DNA of 64,000 nucleotides. Source: Anaerolineae bacterium. GTDB lineage: Bacteria > Chloroflexota > Anaerolineae > Aggregatilineales > Phototrophicaceae. This document shows positions 35,345 through 44,313 of this stretch, one piece after another (the first letter of the stretch is position 1; every line of letters begins with the position of its first letter). The notes under the pieces are model-generated. The model ran no database searches and had not been told where the DNA came from. It worked only from the letters and a program-made list of their open reading frames with translations. The position numbers and the translations under genes are program-made. The DNA lies in NCBI GenBank assembly GCA_022820125.1, contig JAJEGA010000077.1, positions 1 to 64,000 of the forward strand, in the 5' to 3' direction.

Positions 35345-36331
35345 CTACTCCGCCACCGCCTCCGCCTCGCGCGCATCGACGCTCTCCCCGCCATTGGAAA
35401 GCGCCGCGCCCGCGCTCATGCCCATCGTGCTGACGAAGTTCTGAGCGATGCTCGTCAATTCCATCGGCAGCACGAACTTGGTCGACGGGCTGCTGCCGAC
35501 CTTCTGCAGCATCTCCATATACTGCAGCGCCATCGTCTTGCCATCGACTGCGCGCGCCCGTTCATGGATCGCCGTCAAGGCTTTGGCGTAACCTTCAGCC
35601 GTCAGCAACTGCGCCTCGCGTTCGCCTTCCGCTTTCAATATCTGCGATTGCTTCTGCCCTTCCGCCTCCAGGATCGCCGATTGCTTGCTGCCCTCGGCGC
35701 GGGCGATGGCCGCTTCTCGCTCGCCTTCCGCCAAGGTGACTTCGGCGCGGCGATCGCGCTCGGCGCTCATCTGCCGATTCATCGCATCCTGAATCGCCCG
35801 CGGCGGCTCAATCTCGCGGATCTCAACCGTCGTAATCTTCATGCCCCAGCGCTCGGTCGTCTCATCCAGCTTGACCCGAAGCACGTCGTTGATCTGATCG
35901 CGGCGCGACAGCACATCATCGAGCACAATATCGCCAATGACGGCGCGCAGGGTCGTGGTCGCAATCTTGCCGGTGGCGTCGACCACATCGCCCACCTTGG
36001 TGACCGACTGCTCGGGATCGGTGATGCGATAGTAAACCAGAAAATCGATGCCGATCGAGGCGTTGTCTTTGGTGATGGCGGTCTGCGACGGAATATCAAT
36101 GATCTTCTCGCGCATATCCACCTTGATTGCCGACTCCAAAAACGGGATGACATAAATCAATCCCGGTCCGCGCACGGTCTTGAAGCGCCCGATGAAGAAG
36201 ATGACCAGCCGATCATATTCCTTGACCGCGCGGATCGCACTGCGCAGCAGCATGAAAATCGCCAGCACGACGATGACTAGCACGATGCCTTGCCCGCCCG
36301 CCGACAGCGCTTGTTCCAAATTGCCATTCAT
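35345..36331 (-). CDS. SPFH/band 7 (stomatin-like) membrane protein
   Basis: Protein of 328 residues in the bacterial stomatin/QmcA group. One N-terminal membrane segment (GIVLVIVVLAIFMLLRSAI) is followed by the SPFH domain (FFIGRFKTVRGPGLIYVIPF through PPRAIQDAMNRQM), then a long charged helix with repeated AEGEREA and AEGQKQS units that drives oligomer formation. Family members form large membrane-attached rings linked to quality control. The adjacent upstream gene on the same strand is an NfeD-type protein, the well-known operon partner of stomatins, which supports the call. Confidence 0.92.
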   Translation of the reverse strand: MNGNLEQALSAGGQGIVLVIVVLAIFMLLRSAIRAVKEYDRLVIFFIGRFKTVRGPGLIYVIPFLESAIKVDMREKIIDIPSQTAITKDNASIGIDFLVYYRITDPEQSVTKVGDVVDATGKIATTTLRAVIGDIVLDDVLSRRDQINDVLRVKLDETTERWGMKITTVEIREIEPPRAIQDAMNRQMSAERDRRAEVTLAEGEREAAIARAEGSKQSAILEAEGQKQSQILKAEGEREAQLLTAEGYAKALTAIHERARAVDGKTMALQYMEMLQKVGSSPSTKFVLPMELTSIAQNFVSTMGMSAGAALSNGGESVDAREAEAVAE

Positions 36332-36385
36332 GTTTCTCTCCTGTAGGATTATTTGCTTTCGAAATTAACCAACATTGGGACGTAG

Positions 36386-36988
36386 CTACGATTCTTTCAG
36401 CCGCTTCGCCTTCTCAACATGCAGTTCCAAACCATCCCGCTGCGTCACCACGATCTCGGCGCCGCTCTCCAGCCGCGAGCGACTGCGCGCCGTCCACAAC
36501 TCGCCCTGCACATGCACCGTGCCCCGATCTTCAATCGGCGCCACTACCCGGCCGCGCGCCCCGACGAGGAAGGCGTCCTTTTGCGTCGACGAGAGCGTTC
36601 GCTGCTGCATCAGCACCGAGCGCAAAATCGTCCGATGATAGGCAAAAGCCACAAGCAAGCCGACCGCGATCCACAACAGCGACACGCTCGCCCCGTCAAA
36701 GAGGAAAAAGCTGGCGCCCGCTTGCAGCGCCAAGCCGCCGATGGCATAGCGCTCCCAATCCGGCTTCAGCAGCGGCAGCAAAAAGAAGAGCGACGCCCCA
36801 ATCACCAAGGCGATCACGGCGATCCAATTAGTCGCCATTTGTGCCAGCAATACCAGCGTGCCGATGATCAGCGCCGCGCCGCCGATCTCGGCAATGCCGG
36901 TGCCGGGGATATAGGCGCCGGTCGCGCTCACCCACAGGCCAGCCATCAGCAGCAGGTAAATTACGTTGGGATCCCTCAATAGCTCCAT
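36386..36988 (-). CDS. NfeD-like membrane protein
   Basis: Protein of 200 residues. There are four to five hydrophobic segments at the N-terminus (LLLMAGLWVSATGAYIPGTG begins the first) and a small C-terminal OB-fold domain (AFLVGARGRVVAPIEDRGTVHVQGELWTARS), as in NfeD proteins. ATG 36988 is chosen over an upstream extension because GGGGCGGA precedes it and the short form opens straight into the membrane segment. The N-terminal serine-protease domain of long NfeD forms is absent, and MELLRDP starts directly. The gene lies 54 bases before its stomatin-like partner. Confidence 0.88.
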   Translation of the reverse strand: MELLRDPNVIYLLLMAGLWVSATGAYIPGTGIAEIGGAALIIGTLVLLAQMATNWIAVIALVIGASLFFLLPLLKPDWERYAIGGLALQAGASFFLFDGASVSLLWIAVGLLVAFAYHRTILRSVLMQQRTLSSTQKDAFLVGARGRVVAPIEDRGTVHVQGELWTARSRSRLESGAEIVVTQRDGLELHVEKAKRLKES

Positions 36989-36998
36989 AATTCCGCCC

Positions 36999-37173
36999 CT
37001 AATCAAGCGCCGCAACAATAACGCATAACACAAGAATAACGATAAAGCCCCAGAATCCCAAACTTAGCAGCAATGTTAACAAGGCAATAACCGCCCCGAT
37101 TAGCCAAGCCAGCAGGCTGCGAAATCGCGCCGCGAAAGAGAAAAGCCAATATCAGCAATACCAAACAACCCAA
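36999..37173 (-). pseudogene. Possible frameshifted two-segment membrane protein
   Basis: Read on the minus strand from TTG 37173 (GGGAG six bases upstream), one frame gives GCLVLLILAFLFRGA. A second frame, entered near the middle, gives RSLLAWLIGAVIALLTLLLS and continues hydrophobic to FIVILVLCVIVAALD and TAG at 36999-37001, 11 bases before the NfeD start. Both halves are strongly hydrophobic only if the frame changes once, suggesting a small membrane protein broken by a frameshift or a sequencing error. Family unknown. Confidence 0.35.
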
Positions 37174-37246
37174 CTCAAACTCCCGCGCCGCTATATTTCT
37201 TAGTATAGGGCATAAATTCCCGCGCCCACCCCCAATTCCTGGGGGT

Positions 37247-38701
37247 CTACTCGCGAGGCATGGTCAAGCGATAGACAAGAAATCGGTCGCGCTCATAATC
37301 CACAGCAAAGCCGAATCCGGCTTCCCGCAGCGCCGCCAGCCAGTCCTCATGCGGCTGATCGATCGGCGCGACAAAGTAGCGCTCGCCCGCTTCATCCAGC
37401 GCCAGCGCGCCAGCAACCAGCGCCGCGGGTGTCGGATAATGCACGCGCCGCTTGTTGTGCCACTGCCCCAGATAATAATCCAACTCCCAACCCAGCCAGG
37501 GATCGTAAATCACGGTCGCCACCGGCTTCGCATTGAGATGATCCGCCAGCGCGTTAATGCCGTCATTGACGCCTCGGTCGCCGCCGATGCCAGCGCCCGC
37601 GGCAAGCGTCCACAGTCCACCCGCGATCAGCAGAGCCACGAAACCGAAACGCAGCCCGCCCGCATGTAGAAGGCGCGCCAACCGACCAGCGGCGAGCAAA
37701 ACCAACGGCGGCAAGATCAGCAGAAGATAACGATCATAGAGATTGTATTGCAGAATCCCCTGCGCCGCCAGGTAGCCGATGATATAGAGCAGCAGCGCGC
37801 GCTCCAGCGACTGCGCCCTAAAGCCAGCCATCGGAGCTCTCGGTTGGTAAAGCGATGCAGCCGCCGCTCCAGCGAGCACGACGCCCGTCGCCAGCGGCGG
37901 ACCCAGCAGCCACAAACCCGCCTCGAGCCACCGAAGCAAACGACCCAGCCACAACGATGGCTGCGCCAGCCAGGTATCCGGCGAATTATTGACCGCCGCC
38001 TGCAGGAAGATGCTGGCTTCGGGTCGCGCGCCATCCCAAATCAGCAGCGCGGCGCTGAAGCCGGTGAGCGTCGTCCCCAGCCGCAGCCAAGCTCGACGCC
38101 GCTCGCCCCGCGCCAGCAAGATCAAAATCAACAGCGGAAGCGCGAAAGCCGCCTGCTGCTTGCTCCACAAAGCCAAGCCCAGCGCCGCGCCCGCCCAGGC
38201 CCAGCGCCCACTGCACGCGAAGCACAGCGCTGCCGCGGACCAAAACGCCAGGCTCATGTCGGTGAAGGCGCTCGCGCCATAGGCGAGCAGATAAGGAGAC
38301 GAAGCCGCCAGCAAGCCTGCCAACAGCCCCGTCCAGCGACAGCGATACATACGCCACGCCATGCGCGCCAGCAGCGCCGTCAGCAGAATCGCCAAGAATG
38401 CGTTTGGCAAGACGCCCCCGAACTCGCCGATAAGCGGATCGAGATGCAGCACAGCGTCTTCGTCAGCGACAACGCCAAAGGCAACCATGCTCAACGCGCT
38501 GAAATAAATCAATAGCGGCGGCTTATCCAGTGGACCGGGCAGCAGCCAATCGCCATTGACGGCGGCGGCGCGCGCGAAGGTCATGAAGAAGGCTTCATCG
38601 GGGAGGAAGCGCCGATCGCGCGTAAGTTGGTGAAATTGAGCGAAGCTCGCCAATAGCAAGAGCAGAATCGGCGCCGCCCAGCGCCCCAGTCTCTCAGCCA
38701 A
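37247..38701 (-). CDS. GT39-like membrane glycosyltransferase
   Basis: Polytopic protein of about 484 residues resembling PMT/ArnT-type transferases, which move a sugar from a polyprenyl-phosphate carrier to a lipid or protein outside the membrane. Near the N-terminus, FLPDEAFFMTFARAA has the acidic D-E pair expected in the first outer loop, followed by GPLDKPPLLIYFSALS. About 11 further segments and a short C-terminal soluble part follow. The frame could run to 38785, but that would overlap the DUF1028 gene by 92 bases. TTG 38701 overlaps the DUF1028 stop by eight bases and looks like a coupled start, though without a good ribosome site. Confidence 0.75.
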   Translation of the reverse strand: MAERLGRWAAPILLLLLASFAQFHQLTRDRRFLPDEAFFMTFARAAAVNGDWLLPGPLDKPPLLIYFSALSMVAFGVVADEDAVLHLDPLIGEFGGVLPNAFLAILLTALLARMAWRMYRCRWTGLLAGLLAASSPYLLAYGASAFTDMSLAFWSAAALCFACSGRWAWAGAALGLALWSKQQAAFALPLLILILLARGERRRAWLRLGTTLTGFSAALLIWDGARPEASIFLQAAVNNSPDTWLAQPSLWLGRLLRWLEAGLWLLGPPLATGVVLAGAAAASLYQPRAPMAGFRAQSLERALLLYIIGYLAAQGILQYNLYDRYLLLILPPLVLLAAGRLARLLHAGGLRFGFVALLIAGGLWTLAAGAGIGGDRGVNDGINALADHLNAKPVATVIYDPWLGWELDYYLGQWHNKRRVHYPTPAALVAGALALDEAGERYFVAPIDQPHEDWLAALREAGFGFAVDYERDRFLVYRLTMPRE

Positions 38702-39569
38702 AGCGCTGCCGCAGATACTCCAAAACGACGCGGTCAATCGTCTGACGATGCTCCTCGGGCGACCAGCGCATTTCCAGATTCTCATTGCCGATCAGCATCC
38801 GGAAAACCGGCAGACACACTTCGTCCCAAACGCCGTTGACCTCGCCCGTCATATAACCCTGCTTGATCATGATCGCCTGCAATTCGCGCGCGATATCTTC
38901 ATCAATCTTGATCGCGTCCTCCGCGCGCGGCGGCTGAAAATACAGATGATGCAGCCGTACCAGCGCCATCAGATCCGCCACCGGTTCCTGGGCATCGTCA
39001 ACGCGCAGGTCGAGATAGCGATCGTTATCGCCGCCGTAACCGCCATCCGGGCGCGCCACTTGCACCGCAGCCGACTGCTTGCCGCGCTTGTCGCCGCCGG
39101 CATTCTCGCCCGCGCGCAATGCCGCCACCAGTCGATCCGCCAATTCGCCAGCCGCCCGCAGATAGCCAGCCGCCATCGCCTCGATCACATCTTCGCCCGC
39201 CAGCAAATTGCCCTGAACAGAAAAGCCGTCGCCCGTCTTATGCCCGGCCCAGTCATGGCACTCGGCGCCCGTGTGCGCGGCGGCGCCACCCTGCGCATCC
39301 ACCAGCGCCACCTGACGCGTCGCCCGTCCCTCGTCCGCTTCCAGCAGCCGGCTCAAGGCCTCAACCGCCGAAAGCCCTTCGCCCATCAGCGCCAAGCCAT
39401 CCGGACCGAACCCGATCTTGGCGTAAGATTGCGTCGCCACCGCGCCTGCGCCGGCTCTCGCCCAGGGAACCACCGCGCCAACCGCGGGAAACTTGCTGGC
39501 CACAGCTACGCCCCAAGCGTCCTCGTCCGCACAATAAGCGACGATGGAAAAGGTGTGAATGTTCGTCAT
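38694..39569 (-). CDS. DUF1028 (Ntn-hydrolase-like) protein
   Basis: Protein of 291 residues. Residues 1 to about 215 match DUF1028: HTFSIVAYCADEDAWGVAVASKFPAVGAVVPWARAG, TQSYAKIGFGPDGLALM and HTGAECHDWAGHKTGDGFSVQGN, with Asp and His residues usual for the family. Residues 215-291 are a helical extension resembling the peptidoglycan-binding-like domain often attached to DUF1028 (GEVNGVWDEVCLPVFRMLIGNENLEMRW). DUF1028 proteins are predicted to have an N-terminal-nucleophile hydrolase fold but no proven reaction. It is followed by the overlapping glycosyltransferase. Confidence 0.88.
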   Translation of the reverse strand: MTNIHTFSIVAYCADEDAWGVAVASKFPAVGAVVPWARAGAGAVATQSYAKIGFGPDGLALMGEGLSAVEALSRLLEADEGRATRQVALVDAQGGAAAHTGAECHDWAGHKTGDGFSVQGNLLAGEDVIEAMAAGYLRAAGELADRLVAALRAGENAGGDKRGKQSAAVQVARPDGGYGGDNDRYLDLRVDDAQEPVADLMALVRLHHLYFQPPRAEDAIKIDEDIARELQAIMIKQGYMTGEVNGVWDEVCLPVFRMLIGNENLEMRWSPEEHRQTIDRVVLEYLRQRFG

Positions 39570-39805
39570 ATCCCGCCTCTGACAATAGGCCTTGGATTAT
39601 AACAGCACGCGCCCTAAGACGGGAAGATTGGCAGGTTTCCGCAGCAGGGCAAGCGCTCCAAACTCATAATGCGCCGATCGCCACAAACAAATGCAAATCT
39701 CGGACCAATCCTTTTATCGCCGACATTGCTATCGCCCTATCGCATCGCAGGCGATTCACGGAGTCGAACGAGCAATTACATGCCAGTGATGCAAAAGAAG
39801 CAACG

Positions 39806-39831
39806 TGTAGGGGCGTCTCTCTCAGACGCCC
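39806..39831. repeat. Single hairpin repeat
   Basis: TGTAGGGGCGTCT, CTC loop, AGACGCC. Lies in the 640-base non-coding interval 39570-40209, which otherwise holds only element B. Confidence 0.75.
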
Positions 39832-39878
39832 GCTTACCGTTCCGCGTTCATGTGGCAGGCGCACAGAGTCGCTCCTAC

Positions 39879-40100
39879 AAGGCTTGTCCGCTAATGACAG
39901 AAATTCGACTTAACATGCCGCCAATCGGCCAATATCTGTTCGCATAAGCGAACGGTGTAGGGGCGACTTATTAAGTCGCCCGCTGGGTTGCTCAAAAACG
40001 TGCTGTCAAGCGGGCGATCAGGTTGATCGCCCCTACAGACAGCAAGCAGACGGAAGAAAAATGGGGGCTGACTCGTTTAATTCCAAGTACCGGTCAAGCC
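39879..40100. mobile_element. MITE-like element B, copy 1
   Basis: About 222 bases. The left end AAGGCTTGTCCG and the right end (CGGTCAAGCC, reverse complement GGCTTGACCG) are inverted repeats. Two facing hairpins sit inside (GACTT and GATCA stems). The whole element is the reverse complement of 53372-53597 with scattered differences, including matching TTCGCTTATGCGAACAGAT and GGAATTAAACGAGTCAG blocks. No open frame of note. Confidence 0.8.
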
Positions 40101-40149
40101 CTACATATTTTCGCTTCTGCGAGCTCGCGCTTACAAGCGAGCCTGACCG

Positions 40150-40178
40150 TTACTTGTGGGCGGCTGTGGCGGTATAAT
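40150..40178 (+). promoter_or_regulatory. Candidate promoter of the aldo/keto reductase gene
   Basis: A perfect TATAAT at 40173-40178 lies 32 bases before the start codon. The -35 position holds TTACTT with a 17-base spacer, which is weak. Confidence 0.4.
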
Positions 40179-40209
40179 CGCCTCGCATTCGGAGCGAATA
40201 GGAGAGCAC

Positions 40210-41148
40210 ATGGAATATCGCATATTGGGGCGCACCGGACTGAAAGTTTCCGTCATGGGCATCGGCGCCGGCGGACCCAGCCGCCTCGGCCAGCGCGACA
40301 ACAACAAGTCGGAAGCGGAATCGGTCGACCTGGTCTTGCGTGGATTGGACGCCGGCATCAACTTCATCGACACCGCCGAAGCCTATCGCACCGAAGCAAT
40401 CATCGGCGCCGCCGTCGCTCAGCGCGATCGCAGCAAACTCATCATCTCAACCAAGAAACAGCTGCGCGGCGAGAACATCACGCGCGAGGAACTGCGCGCC
40501 GGCTTGCATGACAGCCTGCGCCGCCTGCAAACCGACTACATCGATATCTATCACTTGCATGGGCTCAAGCCGGAACAGTATGCCTATTACCTAAAAGAGA
40601 TTGCGCCAGGTATGCAAGACTTGCGAGACGAAGGCTTGATTCGCTTCCTCGGCGTCACCGAAAACTGGAGCGGCGACCTGGAGCACGAGATGCTCGCGCG
40701 CGCCCTGCAAGACGGCGTCTGGGATGTGGTCATGGTTGGCTTCAACCTGCTGAATCAGACCGCCCGTGAATCCGTCCTCGAGGCTACGATCAAGAAGGAC
40801 ATCGGCGTCTTGATCATGTTCGCTATCCGCCGCGCGCTCAGCCAGCCGGCGAAACTCAAAGCGACCATTCAAAGCCTGATCGACAGCGGCGAAGTCGACC
40901 CGCAGGACATTGATCCGGCGAATCCTTTAAGCTTCCTGGTCGATAGCGGCGCCGCGCCAAGCATCGCTGACGCCGCCTATCGCTTCTGCCGCGACGAAAG
41001 CGGGACGCACGTCATCTTGTCCGGGACTGGAAATCCCGCCCACCTTGAAGCCAACCTGGCCGCATTCGAGCGCCCGCCCCTGCCAGCGGAAGTCACCGCC
41101 CGCCTCAAGCGCATCTTCCGCAAGTCCCGCTCCGTCACCGGCGGCTGA
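40210..41148 (+). CDS. Aldo/keto reductase
   Basis: NAD(P)H-dependent oxidoreductase of 312 residues with a TIM-barrel fold. The opening EYRILGRTGLKVSVMGIGAGGPS is typical of the family. The catalytic tetrad is visible as D in INFIDTAEAY, Y in the same motif, K in ISTKKQLRG, and H in YIDIYHLHGLK. The C-terminal third is helical and longer than a minimal barrel. ATG 40210 follows GGAGAG by three to four bases; the frame upstream to 40156 has no site and overlaps the promoter. Substrate unknown. It is monocistronic, ending before a strong terminator. Confidence 0.92.
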   Translation: MEYRILGRTGLKVSVMGIGAGGPSRLGQRDNNKSEAESVDLVLRGLDAGINFIDTAEAYRTEAIIGAAVAQRDRSKLIISTKKQLRGENITREELRAGLHDSLRRLQTDYIDIYHLHGLKPEQYAYYLKEIAPGMQDLRDEGLIRFLGVTENWSGDLEHEMLARALQDGVWDVVMVGFNLLNQTARESVLEATIKKDIGVLIMFAIRRALSQPAKLKATIQSLIDSGEVDPQDIDPANPLSFLVDSGAAPSIADAAYRFCRDESGTHVILSGTGNPAHLEANLAAFERPPLPAEVTARLKRIFRKSRSVTGG

Positions 41149-41171
41149 CACTTTCAGCTTTGCCACAACAC

Positions 41172-41263
41172 GCAGGGGCAAGCCAGCAACTCGCCCGTAC
41201 GCGCACTGTTTCTGACCTGCTCGCCTTTGGAGGAACTCTGTAGGAGCGACACTTGGGTCGCCC
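41172..41263. repeat. Two degenerate hairpin repeats
   Basis: GCAGGGGCAAGCC with CTCGCCCGTAC (41172-41200), and TGTAGGAGCGACAC with GGGTCGCCC (41239-41263). Both have mismatched stems, so they look older than the other copies. Confidence 0.6.
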
Positions 41264-41290
41264 ATCCTGCAATGCCGTAACACATACAAA

Positions 41291-41330
41291 AAGAGGCAAG
41301 CCGCTCGACTTGCCTCTTCGTGGTTTTTTT
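41291..41330. terminator. Strong bidirectional Rho-independent terminator
   Basis: AAGAGGCAAG (41291-41300) pairs perfectly with CTTGCCTCTT (41309-41318), followed by a T run to 41330 on the plus strand; an A run precedes it for the minus strand. It separates the convergent aldo/keto reductase and TPR genes. Confidence 0.85.
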
Positions 41331-41346
41331 AATGCTTCAGCAGCGC

Positions 41347-43071
41347 TTAGTGACCGCAGCCATAGCCATCGAAGTCGGCTACTGACATCGGCACCCGTTC
41401 CGTCACATCAATATCGACGTTGAGCGTGCCGTTGGCGCCACCCTCGGCGTGGCTGATGACCAGCGTGTATTGCCCGCTCTTCGACACCTTGAAATTGCTG
41501 ATGACCGAATCGTACTCGCTGAGCGAAATATCATCATCGCCGATCAGCGCTTGCCCCTCGGGACCAATCAAAACAACCAGCGGATCAACGAAACCCGGCT
41601 CGACTGTCGCCACCGCAATATCCAGCGTCTGGCCGCGAACCGCGTCAAAAGGAACGCTGTAGACCCAGCCCTCGCGCATCGGCAGCTCAAAATCGCTGTC
41701 GCCTTCAAGCTCGGCGTGGAAGAGCGTGCGCTCGCGATTCATCATCGCATAGTGATAATAATCGGCCGCGCTCGCCGCCGGCTGACCCATCTCTTCATAG
41801 CTGATGCCCCGTGAGAGATAAGGCAGAGAGTAGCTTTCGTCCAGTTGCATCGCCGTGCTGATGTGGCTGATCGCAGCCTCATACTCGCCCATATAGCGAT
41901 AGGCGACGCCCATCCAGTTCATCGCTTCCGCATCTTGCTGATTGATCGTCAGCGCGCGGCGGAAGTTCTCCAGCGCGACGGTGTAATCGCCAGACATCAG
42001 CGCGCGATAGGCATCGGCTTTGAAGCGGGCGCCGTCATTGCCCAGCGTGAACATGCCCGCAATATCGAAGGACACTTCAACCCGGCCCTCGGTGCTGCCG
42101 CCGGCATGAGTCATCACCAACGCGTACTCGCCACTCACCGGCGCGCGGAACTGCACATAGCTGTCCCACCATTCGCCCGTGTCGTCATTCGCCGTCAAGG
42201 GCAGCCCATCCGGATCCAGAATCAGGACCAATGGGTCGGCATCCAGGTCGCGCTGGCTGCTGATGGCGCTAATTACGATCTCTTGATCGGCGCTGGCAGT
42301 GAAGGGGAAGACGTATACGATGCCTTCAGACATCGGCACATCAAGGCTGCCCTCCCAAGCCAGATTGTCATTGCGTATGACATTCGTCTTGATCCGCTTG
42401 ATCCACTCGACATAATCCTTCATCGCGCGGCTCATATCGCCCATCTTCTCGTAAACGATGCCGCGATTCAGATAGGGATAATCGGCATCCGGCGCCAGCG
42501 TCATCAGCTTGTCGCAATCAGCCAACGCGCGATCATATTCGCCGATTTCGCTGAATGCCCAGCAGCGGTTGTTCAACGACGCCAGGTCTTCGGCATTCTG
42601 CTGCAAAACAACCGAGTAATCCTGCGCCGCCAGCCCATGCTCGTCGATCATGCTGTAGGCATAACCGCGGGCGAAAATCGTATGCAAATCCGCCTCGCCG
42701 TCCGCGACCAATGCATCGTAGAGCGCAATCGCCGAGCGATACTCTTCATTGGACAGGCTAGACCACGCCATATTCTTGGCGGCGCTTGCGCTCAAGAAGC
42801 CCGTCGGCACGGAGGCTGCTTCCGCCGCCCGCGCGATAACGTCCGCCGCTTCTTGCAGCGCCGCTTCTTGCGCCGCGATGATGGCTTCCATCTCGGCAAT
42901 CACATCGCTCTTGTCTTCAACCGGCGGCGCCGGCGTGAAGAAACCGATCGTGACCACGACCGCCACCAGCACCAGCAAGCCCTCAATGATCAAGGCGCTC
43001 GGGCGCTGGCTGAGTACCCGGTCTTTGAGTGAACGTCTTGGAATATCATATTCCGCGTATGCCTTCTTCAT
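41347..43071 (-). CDS. Membrane-anchored TPR protein with two PPC-like domains
   Basis: A 574-residue protein. A short cytosolic N-terminus with basic residues precedes one membrane helix (LIIEGLLVLVAVVVTIGFF, about 27-46), so most of the chain is outside. It alternates TPR repeats (for example AIALYDALVADGEADLHTIFARGYAYSMID and ALENFRRALTINQQDAEAMNWMGVAYRYMG) with two bacterial pre-peptidase C-like beta domains (about 245-345 and 465-565, each with VYVFPF or VYSVPF and GEYALVMTHAGG-type motifs). The arrangement is TPR-PPC-TPR-PPC. It probably scaffolds other extracytoplasmic proteins. GGGGG precedes the ATG. The next gene upstream is a shorter TPR relative. Confidence 0.8.
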   Translation of the reverse strand: MKKAYAEYDIPRRSLKDRVLSQRPSALIIEGLLVLVAVVVTIGFFTPAPPVEDKSDVIAEMEAIIAAQEAALQEAADVIARAAEAASVPTGFLSASAAKNMAWSSLSNEEYRSAIALYDALVADGEADLHTIFARGYAYSMIDEHGLAAQDYSVVLQQNAEDLASLNNRCWAFSEIGEYDRALADCDKLMTLAPDADYPYLNRGIVYEKMGDMSRAMKDYVEWIKRIKTNVIRNDNLAWEGSLDVPMSEGIVYVFPFTASADQEIVISAISSQRDLDADPLVLILDPDGLPLTANDDTGEWWDSYVQFRAPVSGEYALVMTHAGGSTEGRVEVSFDIAGMFTLGNDGARFKADAYRALMSGDYTVALENFRRALTINQQDAEAMNWMGVAYRYMGEYEAAISHISTAMQLDESYSLPYLSRGISYEEMGQPAASAADYYHYAMMNRERTLFHAELEGDSDFELPMREGWVYSVPFDAVRGQTLDIAVATVEPGFVDPLVVLIGPEGQALIGDDDISLSEYDSVISNFKVSKSGQYTLVISHAEGGANGTLNVDIDVTERVPMSVADFDGYGCGH

Positions 43072-43125
43072 AATCTACCCCCGTTCTTTCAGTCAATGAC
43101 CACTGATCGAATCTACTTGCCTACG

Positions 43126-43156
43126 AGTATACCACATCTGGCGCCACCGCCGTCAA
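43126..43156 (-). promoter_or_regulatory. Candidate promoter of the TPR-PPC gene
   Basis: On the minus strand TTGACG (43151-43156) and TATACT (43126-43131) are separated by 19 bases, longer than ideal, about 55 bases before the start. Confidence 0.35.
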
Positions 43157-43182
43157 GCGGCTGCGCCAGCCCGCCGCCATTG

Positions 43183-44082
43183 CTATCCATCCGCCTGCCC
43201 GACGCTTGCGCCGCGTAAACCGCTTAACTCGCGATACTTGACGTAACTCGCCTGCGCCGCCGAATGATTGCCTAGTGTATCGTATATCCGGCCAATTTCC
43301 AAATACATCTTCAAATAAGACGATCCGATGCGCAAAGCCTCGGCAAAATGCGGCAGCGCTTCCTGCGTTCTCCCTTGCGCAACCAAGACGCGGCCCAAAT
43401 TGTAATTCGCCAGCGCGCGCGCTTCCTCATATTCCGGCGCATACTCCAGCGAGAATCGGCACGTCTTCGCCGCCTCGTCATACGCGTCCGTCTCCACTCG
43501 CAGCCAACACCAGTTCTCGAGCGCTATCGCGTAATTGGTCCGGTTCCCCGCGTTTTGCAGCGCCAGTTGGCAATGCGCTTTCGCCTGATCATATTGCTCC
43601 GTTTCGCCAAAAGCCCAGCATAAAGCGCTGTGCCCGGCAAAGTCCGCCGGCTTCAATGCCAGCACTTTGCCATAATAAGCCTGCGCTTCAACGTAATCGC
43701 CCGCCTGCATATTGGCATAGCCGCGCCAGGCATAACTCTCGACATCCTCAGGCGCCAAAGCGATCGCCCAAGCGAAGATCGCCTCTCCGGCCGCAAAGCG
43801 CCGCTCGCGGATGCGCGCCGCGCCTGTTTGCTTGATGAATTGAAGCGGATCGCGAGTTGTCAATTCCTCAATCTCAACCGTCCCGCTTGCGCTGTGAGCG
43901 ACATCAGCGGACGTCTTCTCCGCGCCGTCCAGGGGCTCAAAGAAGTCGAAAGCCGCGCCAGCCGCTATCGTTATCACAATCGTCATGACGATCTCAAGCG
44001 CAATCGCGCTCCAGCGCTGCGCAAAGAAACGCTGGATGAGATTGTTCTGCGGCACATCATGAACTGGATATTGATCGTACAT
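43183..44082 (-). CDS. Membrane-anchored TPR protein
   Basis: A 299-residue protein with one N-terminal membrane helix (AIALEIVMTIVITIAAGAA) and at least five TPR units outside (FAWAIALAPEDVESYAWRGYANMQAGDYVEAQ, YYGKVLALKPADFAGHSALCWAFGETEQYDQAK and later ones ending YLEIGRIYDTLGNHSAAQASYVKYREL). ATG 44082 is chosen; the frame upstream uses TTG 44121 and adds a charged stretch. Build and N-terminal region (YDQYPVHDVPQNNL, then a tryptophan-bearing stretch before the helix) resemble the neighbouring TPR-PPC protein, so they are likely related and work in the same envelope process. Confidence 0.78.
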   Translation of the reverse strand: MYDQYPVHDVPQNNLIQRFFAQRWSAIALEIVMTIVITIAAGAAFDFFEPLDGAEKTSADVAHSASGTVEIEELTTRDPLQFIKQTGAARIRERRFAAGEAIFAWAIALAPEDVESYAWRGYANMQAGDYVEAQAYYGKVLALKPADFAGHSALCWAFGETEQYDQAKAHCQLALQNAGNRTNYAIALENWCWLRVETDAYDEAAKTCRFSLEYAPEYEEARALANYNLGRVLVAQGRTQEALPHFAEALRIGSSYLKMYLEIGRIYDTLGNHSAAQASYVKYRELSGLRGASVGQADG

Positions 44083-44313
44083 AATCGCCCTGTCGACTAA
44101 CTCCCCCCTAGTGTAACGCAATTTCGCCCCGCGTCGCCAATGCTTATTCTACGCTTGCCTGACGCTATTTGCTCACTTCCGTCCAGATTATAACGAAACC
44201 GCCGGCATTTGCCAAAGAACTATTATCTCGCTTGCCCGAAACCCCGATGCCCCGCAGCCGCATGTTACAATCCCGCAATCGCCGCTATTAAAATCTTCAG
44301 GAGCGAATCCGCC

